Assembly (NCBI GenBank): GCA_038236995.1
Contig: JBBRZE010000005.1
Location: 42,912-106,911 of the forward strand
DNA length: 64,000 bases
From: JAAFHB01 sp038236995
GTDB taxonomy: Bacteria > Bacteroidota > Bacteroidia > Bacteroidales > Prolixibacteraceae
Direction: 5' to 3'
How positions within the stretch are numbered: the first letter of the stretch is position 1; every line of letters starts with the position of its first letter. Both the position numbers and the translations under genes were made by a program. The notes below the pieces were generated by a model. The model did not search any database, was not told the origin of the DNA, and saw only the letters and a list, made by a program, of their open reading frames with translations. Positions 33,912 through 42,683 of this stretch are shown piece after piece.

Positions 33912-35189
33912 ATGAAAGCATTGGCAATTTTAGGAGGGAATCCGGTTCGTGATACAAAAACAAACCCATGGCCCAAATGGCCGGTTTGGGACGAGAAGGA
34001 AGAAAAGGCCTTACTTGAAGTTTTAAACAGCGGTGTTTGGTCGTACAACGGACCGAAAGAGACCGCATTTAATAAAAGCTTTGCCGAATATACAGGTGTA
34101 AAGTATGCCATTTCTGCTGCAAATGGCACTGTTACATTGCAAATGGCATTGGAAGCCTGTGGCATTGGTATTGGCGACGAGGTTATTCTCCCCGGTTTAA
34201 CCTGGCAGGCTACTGCCGCTACAATTTTAGATGTGAATGCAAGGCCGGTAATGGTCGATGTATGCGAAGATACGTGGTGTATCGATCCCAAAGAAGTTGA
34301 AAAAGCGATAACGCCACGCACAAAAGCGATCATGCCGGTTCATTTGTATGGCAGTTTTGCCGATATGGATGAGATACTGAGGATTGCTAAAAAGCATAAC
34401 CTGTATGTCATCGAAGACTGCGCTCACAAACTTGGCGGTGAATGGAATGGAAAAAAAGCAGGCAGCATTGGCGATATTGGCAGCTTCAGTTATCAACTAT
34501 CGAAACACTTAACGGCCGGAGAAGGCGGGTCTGTTATTACAAATAATTTTGAACTGTACGAAAAACTTGATGCACTTCGTAATTGCGGCAGAAGACCTGA
34601 ACCTGAATCGTCTGCGAAAGCTGATAAGGGCGAAGGGGTTTATTTTGATGCGGGAAATTTCTTTCAGTCTGGTAATTACCGGATAACTGAATTCCAGGCG
34701 GCTATTTTAATTGAAGGACTGAAAAGACTGCCTGAGCAAAATCGTGTGAGGGATGAAAATGGAATTTATCTAAACTCACTTTTAGTAAATATTCCCGGAG
34801 TAATGCCAATGAAACGCGATAAAAGGGAAACGAAAGAGGCTTATTTCAATTTTGCTTTCCGATATAATAAAGATGAGTTTAAAGGCCTGCCCGTACAGAA
34901 ATTCAGAGCAGCATTGACCGCTGAACTTGGAATTGATGTTGCAGCAAGTTACACTCCTCTGAATAAATGTTCGTTATATGTACCGTTGACAAAGCCTGCA
35001 CGCCACAAACTGAATGCCGAATACTGGGCAGCAATTGATCCCGCCAGATTTGAATTGCCGGTCTGTGACCGGATTCACTTTGAAGAATCGGCCTGTATCC
35101 ACCATAAAATATTGATGGGTACAAAGGCCGATATGGAGCTGGTTGCCGCTGCAATCAAAAAGGTTTATGACAATGCAGAAAGCCTTTGA
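33912..35189 (+). CDS. DegT/DnrJ/EryC1/StrS aminotransferase
   Basis: 425 residues, PLP-dependent, cytoplasmic. The N-terminus LAILGGNPVR, then WPKWPVWDEKEEKALLEVL, recalls the scyllo-inosose/AHBA-synthase branch of the family rather than the shorter sugar-nucleotide enzymes. AANGTVTLQMALEACGIG, LPGLTWQATA and EDCAHKLGGEW line the cofactor site, and Lys198 in SYQLSKHLTAGEGG forms the Schiff base. It probably exchanges a keto for an amino group on a sugar or cyclitol, in either direction. Next to it is a Gfo/Idh/MocA dehydrogenase, which would make or use the keto compound. A strong hairpin (35214-35255) separates the two. Confidence 0.88.
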   Translation: MKALAILGGNPVRDTKTNPWPKWPVWDEKEEKALLEVLNSGVWSYNGPKETAFNKSFAEYTGVKYAISAANGTVTLQMALEACGIGIGDEVILPGLTWQATAATILDVNARPVMVDVCEDTWCIDPKEVEKAITPRTKAIMPVHLYGSFADMDEILRIAKKHNLYVIEDCAHKLGGEWNGKKAGSIGDIGSFSYQLSKHLTAGEGGSVITNNFELYEKLDALRNCGRRPEPESSAKADKGEGVYFDAGNFFQSGNYRITEFQAAILIEGLKRLPEQNRVRDENGIYLNSLLVNIPGVMPMKRDKRETKEAYFNFAFRYNKDEFKGLPVQKFRAALTAELGIDVAASYTPLNKCSLYVPLTKPARHKLNAEYWAAIDPARFELPVCDRIHFEESACIHHKILMGTKADMELVAAAIKKVYDNAESL

Positions 35190-35213
35190 GTTCTCAGAAC
35201 TTAAAAAGTAGCT

Positions 35214-35255
35214 AAAACTGTATTAGTGATGGATATCCTTCACTAATACAGTTTT
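35214..35255 (+). terminator. Perfect 16-bp stem-loop between two genes of one unit
   Basis: AAAACTGTATTAGTGA (35214-35229) pairs perfectly with TCACTAATACAGTTTT (35240-35255) around a 10-base loop. The 3' arm ends in TTTT and the 5' arm begins with AAAA, so it could stop transcription on either strand. It lies 24 bases after the aminotransferase stop and 49 before the dehydrogenase start, suggesting attenuation or a separate promoter for the latter. Confidence 0.7.
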
Positions 35256-35304
35256 CCAGAAATGGAATTCCTTTCATTATTCAAATTAATCCAAACATGT
35301 ACTG

Positions 35305-36309
35305 ATGAAGAAAATAAGAGTTGCACTTATTGGCTGTGGCTATATTGCCAATTACCATGCGCGCGGACTTCAGGCATTGCCCGATGTAGAAATTGCTATA
35401 GTTGTTGGACTTCCAATTGAAGCCGCCCGGGCATTTGCCGAAAAGTATCAAATCAAAGAGGCCACTGACGACGTTTCTTCACTTTTTAATCGTGATGACA
35501 TTGATGCCGCTGTAATTGGAACGCCCAATAAGTATCATGCCCCTTTTGCAATCGGATTTCTTGAAAAGGGGAAAGATGTCTTTCTTGAAAAACCGATGGC
35601 AATGAATGCCGAAGAGGGGCTTCTCATTAAAAAAGCTGCCGATGCCAACAACCAGTTGGTGATGGTCGGTCATATGTGGCGGTTTGATAACGACGTCAAT
35701 TTTGTAAAAGATACAGTTGATTCCGGGCAACTGGGTAAGATCATCAAAACAAAAGGGTACGGAATTCATGAGAACTGGGGACCTGCAGGCTGGTTTTCGC
35801 AAAAAGAGCTGGCTGGTGGTGGTGCCCTCGCCGATATGGGGGTTCATGCGATAGATACGGTCAGGTATATTTTGGGTGATCCCAAACCGGTAAAAGTGTA
35901 CGCCAAAATTGGAACTCACTACGGAAATTATGATGTCGATGACTCGGGTATCGTAATGATTTCGTGGGACAATGGCACTGAGTCAATCATTGAAAGTGGC
36001 TGGTGGCAACCGCATATGGATGGTCCCGAAGCAGCTACAGGCGTATATGGAACCAAAGGTTATGCGAACGTATTTCCTACATATCTCAAATACAAAGTTG
36101 GTGATATTAACGGAAAATTCGAGGCCAAACTACCTGAGAAAAAAGAGCATTGCGACCAGTCGATGTACAGCCGCCAGATGGAGCACTTCATTGACTGCAT
36201 CCGATCGCGCAAACAACCTGTTCCGGGAATAATTGAGGGACAAATCATTTTGGATATTGTGGATGCTGCCTATAAATCATCAGAAACGGGTGAAGTGGTA
36301 AATCTATAA
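35305..36309 (+). CDS. Gfo/Idh/MocA family oxidoreductase
   Basis: 334 residues, cytoplasmic. The N-terminal Rossmann fold has GCGYIANYHARGLQALPDVE for NAD(P), IGTPNKYHAPFAI, and the conserved EKPMAMNAEE whose Lys takes part in catalysis. The C-terminal alpha/beta domain contains GALADMGVHAIDTVRYILGD with the Asp-His pair that completes the active site. Family members oxidise sugars or inositols, often at C3. With the aminotransferase upstream it could interconvert an amino sugar or amino-cyclitol and its alcohol; with DUF1080 at 11154 it could generate 3-keto sugars. Both are inferences. Confidence 0.9.
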   Translation: MKKIRVALIGCGYIANYHARGLQALPDVEIAIVVGLPIEAARAFAEKYQIKEATDDVSSLFNRDDIDAAVIGTPNKYHAPFAIGFLEKGKDVFLEKPMAMNAEEGLLIKKAADANNQLVMVGHMWRFDNDVNFVKDTVDSGQLGKIIKTKGYGIHENWGPAGWFSQKELAGGGALADMGVHAIDTVRYILGDPKPVKVYAKIGTHYGNYDVDDSGIVMISWDNGTESIIESGWWQPHMDGPEAATGVYGTKGYANVFPTYLKYKVGDINGKFEAKLPEKKEHCDQSMYSRQMEHFIDCIRSRKQPVPGIIEGQIILDIVDAAYKSSETGEVVNL

Positions 36310-36367
36310 TATCTAAAAGGTAATTGCAGAAAGTAGTTTCAATTCAATCAGGTTAATTCACACAACA

Positions 36368-37777
36368 ATGATAAAAATAGAGAAGCCTTCGTCCTTGCTT
36401 TTTATTGCATTTCCTGCAATTACTATGTTACTTGGTTGGGGGCTCAGGGGATACATTGGCGGCGGGCCATTTGGGGCAATGATACCAGGGGCAATGGTTG
36501 CATTAAGTATTTCAATATTATTGAATCTTCAGCCTACGGTGGCTTCCATATTTGTGGTTTTTGGTGTGGTTGGAATTGGCCTGGGAGGTGAAATGACCTA
36601 TGGACAAACCCTTGGACTTTTGAGAAACCCGGATACCCTGTGGTGGGGAACGCTCGGAACTACAGTGAAAGGTGCCGTTTGGGGTTTGCTTGGCGGAATT
36701 ATTTTAGCCGTTGGTTTAATATATAACCGATTGTCAAAAAGGACAATAATTCTGGCTTTTTTGTTATTGTTAGTAGGAATGCTGCTTGGATTTAAACTGA
36801 TCAACCAGCCAATGATCATCTACTTTTCCGATCCCTTAAAGCCCCGGTCTGAATCATGGGGCGCATTATTGGTTGGGGCAATTGCTCTCTTGATTTTCTT
36901 TAAATATAAAATAGAGTCTGCCGGATTTAAAATCATTTATCGTTTTGCCTTTTGGGGATTAATTGGTGGTGGTCTGGGTTTTGGTCTCGGAGGTTTTTGG
37001 ATGGTCCTGGGATCCAATCTGCCCAAAGAATTTATTTTTCAGAATTGGTGGAAAGCCATGGAATTTACTTTCGGATTGCTGCTTGGAGCTGCCTTTGGTT
37101 ACGCTGCCTGGTGTAGCCGGAATGAAATTGAACCAGAAAAAGTGATTCGTTCTTCTAAAATCATTCCAGGTCCTAAACCGGTCATTCAGGAATTGGCGGT
37201 CACACTGATCGTTGGATTACTGATTTTCTGGTTGCTTTCCAGCTGGTTGGACCCGATTGTTGATGCAGTACCCATCGTTAGAGAGTTCACCTGGATAGGT
37301 TTTCCGGATTTTGCAAAACTTCTGTCAAATTATGCATTCTATGGTTTAATCATGATTGTTGCAGTAATGCGTTTTCCTCTGGTGGCCTGGCAAATAGCTA
37401 TTACTCTCACTTTTTGCCATACAGCAATGGATCTGATGAGTGATATTTTTCAGGATTCAACAATCAATACTCCCTTTTCAATCCGGTTTGCCCTGATATT
37501 TGTAATGTCATTGTTAGTCAGCTTGTTAATTGCTATTTTTGAGCGTTTTAAAAACAGCTTACATCCCCTTTTTTTACTATTGATTTGGTCAACATTCATT
37601 GTAGCTTTTTTAAGGTTGGCGTATAGTTCAGAAATCCTGAATGTGTCGGGTTTATCAATTTGTGCGTTAATTTGCGACAAGTTCTTCGTACATATCATCT
37701 TTCTGTTATCGGCTGTTTATGCTTCATGGATTTCATTTCAGATCGGTAAAAAACAACTAAGAATTAATATGAAATAG
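36368..37777 (+). CDS. Polytopic membrane protein of unknown function
   Basis: 469 residues with roughly 12 hydrophobic segments, no signal peptide. Many Gly-rich helices (LGWGLRGYIGGGPFGAMIPGA, VVGIGLGGEMTYGQTLGLLR, GLIGGGLGFGLGGFW, FTFGLLLGAAFGYAAW) resemble pore- or carrier-type packing, but no known transporter motif is seen. The N-terminal half seems to repeat in the second (GLxGGxxxAxG / GGGLGFGLGG), consistent with internal duplication. It follows the dehydrogenase by 58 bases and precedes a GDPD relic. A carrier for the product of the upstream genes is possible, but not shown. Confidence 0.78.
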   Translation: MIKIEKPSSLLFIAFPAITMLLGWGLRGYIGGGPFGAMIPGAMVALSISILLNLQPTVASIFVVFGVVGIGLGGEMTYGQTLGLLRNPDTLWWGTLGTTVKGAVWGLLGGIILAVGLIYNRLSKRTIILAFLLLLVGMLLGFKLINQPMIIYFSDPLKPRSESWGALLVGAIALLIFFKYKIESAGFKIIYRFAFWGLIGGGLGFGLGGFWMVLGSNLPKEFIFQNWWKAMEFTFGLLLGAAFGYAAWCSRNEIEPEKVIRSSKIIPGPKPVIQELAVTLIVGLLIFWLLSSWLDPIVDAVPIVREFTWIGFPDFAKLLSNYAFYGLIMIVAVMRFPLVAWQIAITLTFCHTAMDLMSDIFQDSTINTPFSIRFALIFVMSLLVSLLIAIFERFKNSLHPLFLLLIWSTFIVAFLRLAYSSEILNVSGLSICALICDKFFVHIIFLLSAVYASWISFQIGKKQLRINMK

Positions 37778-37961
37778 CGGTTTTGTTGAAATTGATGTAC
37801 GGATAATCAGGGATGGCAGGTTTGTAAGTAACCACAGTTCAGAAATTAACGAATACCCCTATAGGAAGGAGATGAAGGAACTTGTGGCTGTCTGTACTGA
37901 TGGTATTCAAACCGATCGGCCCGCTGAGTTAATCACTTTTTTAAAGAAGCGAATCAAATGA
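37773..37961 (+). pseudogene. Decayed GDPD gene fragment
   Basis: An open stretch without start codon reads FVEIDVRIIRDGRFVSNH, then SSEINEYPY, then CTDGIQTDRPAELITFL and a stop. The first part matches FVEIDTRMTKDGRIVSVH and the last DGIQTDDPAALIDFLQNKK of the GDPD domain in the gene at 40417. About 180 residues between those two parts are missing, so the piece is an internally deleted glycerophosphodiester phosphodiesterase. It starts exactly at the end of the membrane protein gene. No function is expected. Confidence 0.82.
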
Positions 37962-38027
37962 AGGCAATGGAGTGCCTGGCTGAAGATACTTTAAGTTTAC
38001 AATATTCAAATCTTAATAATTTTGTGA

Positions 38028-40379
38028 ATGAAGACCTTATTGCGGTATCTGATCTACGGAATTTTATCATTGTTTTTAATCTTATCAATGGTGATAGGTG
38101 GCTTATTCCTCATTTATGAGTTAACTGTTCATGAAAATCAAAACAGGTCAAATTTCGCTGTTAAACCGGGTGAACTGGGAAAATGGGTGAATCCATTTAT
38201 CGGTACAGGTGGTTTCCCTGCATACACAAGCGGTGACGATATTCCGGGAGTAACACTTCCTTTCGGAATGGTTAGGTTGAGTCCGGATACCGAGTTCTTT
38301 TTTGGATCATTATTCTCTGAGGAAAAGACGGTTAGTACTGCTGGATATTATTATGGCGATCACAAAATAATGGGGTTCAGTCACACACGGATGATTGGTA
38401 CCGGGGCTTTCGAAGGCGGTCACTTCAGAGTTATTCCTGCGATTGGCAAACTGGGGCAGAAAAATTATCGGTCAGGGCGATACAGTGAGTTTTCGCATCG
38501 GGATGAAATCGCTTTTCCGGGTTACTATGCAGTGAAACTTCCAAAGGCGGGTGTTCTTGCCGAACTCACGGCGAGCGAACATTTGGGTTTTCACAGGTAT
38601 ACTTTTTCAAAGGAGGAGACGCCACATCTGCTTATTGATGTTTCAAGCGCATTGGGGAAAGGTAAAACGACCGAAGGACAGGTACAAATATTTCCTGAGA
38701 AACAGGAGATTGTTGGTGCAATACGAACATTCGGATCCTTTGCCAGCCGTTATGGGGGTGTAAAGATCTATTTTGCAGCTCGCTTTAGTCAGCCTTTTTC
38801 TGACTATGGTGTTTGGTCGAATCTTAATTTCTTTATGGATAAGACAGACATTCAGGGTGATATTATAGGGGCTGATCTAAGTTTTAATAAAGTGGGTTCA
38901 AAACAGATAATAGAGTTAAAACTTGGAATCTCATATGTTAGCATCGAAAATGCACGTGAAAATCTGATGAAAGAAGCTGGCAGTCTAAGTTTTGATGAAA
39001 TGGTTGCCAAAGCGAAGGAAGCATGGGAGGAGAAACTATCCCTGATTAAAATTGAAGGGGGCAGTGATGACCAAAGGAAGATATTTTATACATCCCTTTA
39101 CCATTCGCTGCAGATGCCGACCCTCTTCAATGATGTGAATGGCGACTACATGGGTTTTGACAAAAAGTTACATCAAACAACTGACTTCCGATATTTTACC
39201 GATTTATCACTGTGGGATACTTTCCGGACAATACATCCGCTCTTTACTTTGATTTTGCCAAAAGATCAGCGTGATATGATGGTATCGCTTGTGAAAATGT
39301 GCGAACAGGGTGGTGTTCTTCCGCGATGGCCTTCGGGATATGGCTACACCGGTTCGATGCTTGGCGCATCCGCTGATATTGTGCTTGCCGAATCGTGGCT
39401 GAAAGGAATTCATGATTTTGATGTGGAGACAGCATATCAGGCAATGCGCAAAGCCGCCTTGGCAATTGACATCCCTAAAGAAGGATTTAAACCACGAGGA
39501 GGAATGGCGAATTGTCTGATGTATCAATATTGTCCTGCTGATCTGATGGATAGATCTGTCAGTAAAACATTGGAATATTCTTATGCCGACGATGCCATTT
39601 CAAAACTGGCAAAGGCGCTTGGTCACGAAGAAGATGCAAAATTATTTGCCGGACATTCTAAATTCTATCGAAATGTCTGGAATCCCGAAAGCCAATACTT
39701 TCAGGCGCGAAATGCTTCGGGGGTATTTGTGAAGAAGTTTAAACCACTTAAGTTAACTTATCTCGATTTTGATCGTGAATATACGAATGCATATGTTGAA
39801 GGTAGCGCTTTGCAATGGCGGTGGGCGGTATTTTTTGATCCGGAAGGTTTGATTTCACTCTTTAAAGACAAGGCTTATTTCGTAAAAGAACTCAATGATT
39901 TCTTCGCGCTTTCCGATTCTGCACGAGGTACCTTGAGTCCTGGTTCGTATTACTGGCATGGAAATGAGCCCGATCTGCATGCAGTCTATTTGTTCAATGC
40001 TGCCGGCAGGCCCGATCTGACACAGAAGTGGGTGCGCTGGATTCTCGACAATAAATACGGCTCCGGATACGATGGCATTGATGGAGATGATGATGCGGGC
40101 ACTTTGTCGTCGTGGTATGTATTTAGTGCTTTGGGGTTCTATCCGGTAGCAGGATCAGATATTTACCAGATTGGAGCACCGCTTTTCAAGAAGGCTGAAA
40201 TAAAAATAGGTGATAAACTGTTTTCAATCATAGCTGATAATTATTCCCCTTCCTATAAGTATGTAAGTAAAGTGCGTTTAAATGGCATTCTTCTTGATCG
40301 CTTTTGGCTAAAGCATTCGGAAATTGCACAAGGTGGAACTTTACGTTTCGAAATGAGTGATAAGCCTGTTGTAAAATAA
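38028..40379 (+). CDS. GH92 alpha-mannosidase, membrane-anchored
   Basis: 783 residues. Instead of a cleavable signal it has a long uncleaved-looking anchor (LLRYLIYGILSLFLILSMVI). Mature part: VNPFIGTGGFPAYTSGDDIP, GFSHTRMIGTGAFEGGHFRV, LWDTFRTIHPLFTLILPKDQ, LQWRWAVFFDPEGLI, HGNEPDLHAVYLFNAAGRP and GDDDAGTLSSWYVFSALGFY, the last carrying the conserved acidic residues. The HTRMIGTGAFEG loop differs from the HLHRSGMGAGD of the 18232 copy, so linkage specificity may differ. Exo-alpha-mannosidase at the periplasmic face of the membrane. It is followed after 37 bases by the DUF3089-GDPD gene. Confidence 0.92.
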   Translation: MKTLLRYLIYGILSLFLILSMVIGGLFLIYELTVHENQNRSNFAVKPGELGKWVNPFIGTGGFPAYTSGDDIPGVTLPFGMVRLSPDTEFFFGSLFSEEKTVSTAGYYYGDHKIMGFSHTRMIGTGAFEGGHFRVIPAIGKLGQKNYRSGRYSEFSHRDEIAFPGYYAVKLPKAGVLAELTASEHLGFHRYTFSKEETPHLLIDVSSALGKGKTTEGQVQIFPEKQEIVGAIRTFGSFASRYGGVKIYFAARFSQPFSDYGVWSNLNFFMDKTDIQGDIIGADLSFNKVGSKQIIELKLGISYVSIENARENLMKEAGSLSFDEMVAKAKEAWEEKLSLIKIEGGSDDQRKIFYTSLYHSLQMPTLFNDVNGDYMGFDKKLHQTTDFRYFTDLSLWDTFRTIHPLFTLILPKDQRDMMVSLVKMCEQGGVLPRWPSGYGYTGSMLGASADIVLAESWLKGIHDFDVETAYQAMRKAALAIDIPKEGFKPRGGMANCLMYQYCPADLMDRSVSKTLEYSYADDAISKLAKALGHEEDAKLFAGHSKFYRNVWNPESQYFQARNASGVFVKKFKPLKLTYLDFDREYTNAYVEGSALQWRWAVFFDPEGLISLFKDKAYFVKELNDFFALSDSARGTLSPGSYYWHGNEPDLHAVYLFNAAGRPDLTQKWVRWILDNKYGSGYDGIDGDDDAGTLSSWYVFSALGFYPVAGSDIYQIGAPLFKKAEIKIGDKLFSIIADNYSPSYKYVSKVRLNGILLDRFWLKHSEIAQGGTLRFEMSDKPVVK

Positions 40380-40416
40380 ATTTCTATAGTAATCTACTGA
40401 ATAAAAATATTCTCTT

Positions 40417-42204
40417 ATGCAAAGAAACTCAATCTTTTTGACCCTTGTTTTCCTTCTTTTCTCTTCCTACTTCGCTAACTGCCAGAGTATAATTCGCAAC
40501 CATGTTGTTGAAAAACCAGATAATAAAACATCTAAAAAGTATGGCTCTGAACCTGATTACAGTAATCTGAAAAATTGGGCTGCTTCCCCTTTTAAAAAAG
40601 ATGCAAGCGACAGTATTCCTGCATTTCTGAAAGACGAGAAAAGGGATATCCGCGCCGATGTGTTTTTTATTCATCCGACATCCTATTTTGGAGAAGAAGA
40701 GACTTCGCCATGGAATGCCGATCTGAACGATTCAACAGTCAACAACGAAACCGATTCAAAGTCTATATTTTTTCAGGCATCAGTTTTTAACGGCAGTTGC
40801 CGGGTTTTTGCACCACGCTACCGACAGGCGAATATGAAAGCCTTTTACGTATTCGCGACACCCGTTGCAAATAAGGCTTTTGACTTAGCTTATAGTGATG
40901 TAAAGAATGCTTTCCTTTATTTTCTAAAACATTACAATAATAACCGTCCGATCATTATTGCTTCTCACAGTCAGGGAAGTCTCCATGCGATCAGGTTATT
41001 GCAGGAATTCTTCGACGGGAAACCGTTACAAAATCGATTGGTTTGTGCTTATGTTGTTGGATATCAAATAAAGAAAGATGGATTCAGAAATCTTCCGATA
41101 GGAGAGTATCCTGATCAGACGGGATGTTTTGTCGGATGGCGTAGCTATGCAAAAGGTGAGATTCCTAAAGGTGTTGCAGCCGAAATTGGAAATTCAGTTT
41201 GCATCAACCCATTAACGTGGACAACGAATGAACAATGGACTTCTTCGGAACTCCACATGGGTATCATGAATAGTTTTGAAATGATCGTACCACATACAGT
41301 AAGTACGGGAATTGAACCATCTTCCAAAATACTCTGGATTGATACACCTGTAGTTTTGGGTGAGAAAAAGGGACCGATTAAAAACTATCACGTCTGGGAT
41401 TATAACCTCTTCTGGATGAACATCCGGCAAAATGTGAAACTGCGCATCGATGCCTTTAACAGTGAACTCTCCAAACCAAAACACGGAAATACCTATGTAA
41501 TTGCTCACAGGGGCGCCCATGTAGGAATTCCCGAGAACTCATTGGCGGCGATCCAAAAAGCGATTGACCTGGGTTGCGACTTTGTGGAAATTGATACCCG
41601 GATGACAAAAGACGGACGCATTGTAAGCGTACACAATGCGTCAGTTGATGAATACATAATTGGGAAATCCGGGAAGGTGAAAGATTTCACACTTGAAGAG
41701 ATTAAGAAACTGGATATTGGCGAAAAAACCGGCCCGGACTGGAAGAATACGCGCATCCCGACGATTGAGGAAATCCTGGAACTATGTCGCGGAAAAATTG
41801 ATATTTACCTCGATTTGAAAGAACCATTGGTTCCCGAATTACTCAAGATCATTCATAAATACGATATGGAACGTGATATCATCTGGTACATTCCGGCATC
41901 GCGAATGGAAATTATTAAACAACTTAAAACACTTTGTCCTGATTGCATTCCAACGCCAGATCCGGGACCTGAAAAGAATATTCAGGAAGTTGTCGTTCAG
42001 GTTCATCCGCAAATATTGGCAAGTGATATGGGACAATTGAGTGAAAGTTTTGTGAAGACAGCGCATGCAGGAAATTCAAAGGTTTTTGTCGATGAGAAAA
42101 AGGGAACGCCGGAGGAATGGCGACAGATCATAGACTGGGGAACTGATGGAATTCAGACAGATGACCCGGCCGCTTTGATTGATTTTCTGCAGAATAAAAA
42201 ATAA
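40417..42204 (+). CDS. DUF3089 hydrolase fused to GDPD phosphodiesterase
   Basis: 595 residues with signal peptide MQRNSIFLTLVFLLFSSYFANC. Residues ~70-340 are DUF3089, an alpha/beta-hydrolase-like family: DVFFIHPTSYFGEEETSPWN, SCRVFAPRYRQANMKAFY, and nucleophile elbow ASHSQGSLHA. Residues ~345-595 are a GDPD TIM barrel: VIAHRGAHVGIPENSLAAI, FVEIDTRMTKDGRIVSVHN with the metal ligands and catalytic His, DIYLDLKEP, and DGIQTDDPAAL at the end. The first would cleave an ester and the second a glycerophosphodiester, so one exported protein could deacylate and then split a glycerophospholipid. That order is inference. Terminal gene of the operon. Confidence 0.87.
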   Translation: MQRNSIFLTLVFLLFSSYFANCQSIIRNHVVEKPDNKTSKKYGSEPDYSNLKNWAASPFKKDASDSIPAFLKDEKRDIRADVFFIHPTSYFGEEETSPWNADLNDSTVNNETDSKSIFFQASVFNGSCRVFAPRYRQANMKAFYVFATPVANKAFDLAYSDVKNAFLYFLKHYNNNRPIIIASHSQGSLHAIRLLQEFFDGKPLQNRLVCAYVVGYQIKKDGFRNLPIGEYPDQTGCFVGWRSYAKGEIPKGVAAEIGNSVCINPLTWTTNEQWTSSELHMGIMNSFEMIVPHTVSTGIEPSSKILWIDTPVVLGEKKGPIKNYHVWDYNLFWMNIRQNVKLRIDAFNSELSKPKHGNTYVIAHRGAHVGIPENSLAAIQKAIDLGCDFVEIDTRMTKDGRIVSVHNASVDEYIIGKSGKVKDFTLEEIKKLDIGEKTGPDWKNTRIPTIEEILELCRGKIDIYLDLKEPLVPELLKIIHKYDMERDIIWYIPASRMEIIKQLKTLCPDCIPTPDPGPEKNIQEVVVQVHPQILASDMGQLSESFVKTAHAGNSKVFVDEKKGTPEEWRQIIDWGTDGIQTDDPAALIDFLQNKK

Positions 42205-42219
42205 TCCTTCTTTGAAATT

Positions 42220-42274
42220 ACCACATAGGCACAAAGATTACATAAAAAACCAAAACTATGTGTTCCTATGCGGT
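42220..42274. repeat. CACAAAG-type inverted repeat
   Basis: ACCACATAGGCACA at the left pairs with TGTGTTCCTATGCGGT at the right, with two mismatches, around an A-rich loop. It stands 15 bases behind the DUF3089-GDPD stop codon and may act as its terminator. Related to the elements at 10993 and 44184. Confidence 0.6.
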
Positions 42275-42683
42275 TTATAAATAATTGCATACGACGACAT
42301 CCTTTATCCTCAAAATGTAACCAACTTCTCTTCGAACGATGTGAACGGAATAGCCGATACAATCCTGGAAAAGACAGAACTGTAGTTACTGAATAGTTGA
42401 TAAAAGATATTAAGAGGAGGCCAATATTCCGATTGCTTGTCCTAATATTCTTCTTTTTCGGATTTATCAGCAGATCGGTTGCCCATAATACCATGGAGAC
42501 ATGAGGCTCGTCTTGGAATTTTATCCATTTGGGCGTCTATTCCATTCCCGCCATTAATTCACTTTTATGTTTATATAAAGCGTTGTTGAGGTCATCCGTG
42601 TTCGAAGAATTCTTTCCTTTTATTTGATTTTTTTTTCACGTCCGTATTGATGATTTTGCAAATACAGAAGTCCGGAATTGTGC

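Noticed and set aside
38017..38024. TAATTTTG as a promoter for the GH92 gene at 38028
   Set aside because: It matches the consensus but ends only 3 bases before the start codon, which would leave no room for a transcription start upstream.
42153..42494. 113-codon frame on the minus strand at the end of the DUF3089-GDPD gene
   Set aside because: It crosses the gene end and a hairpin element and shows no domain or signal.
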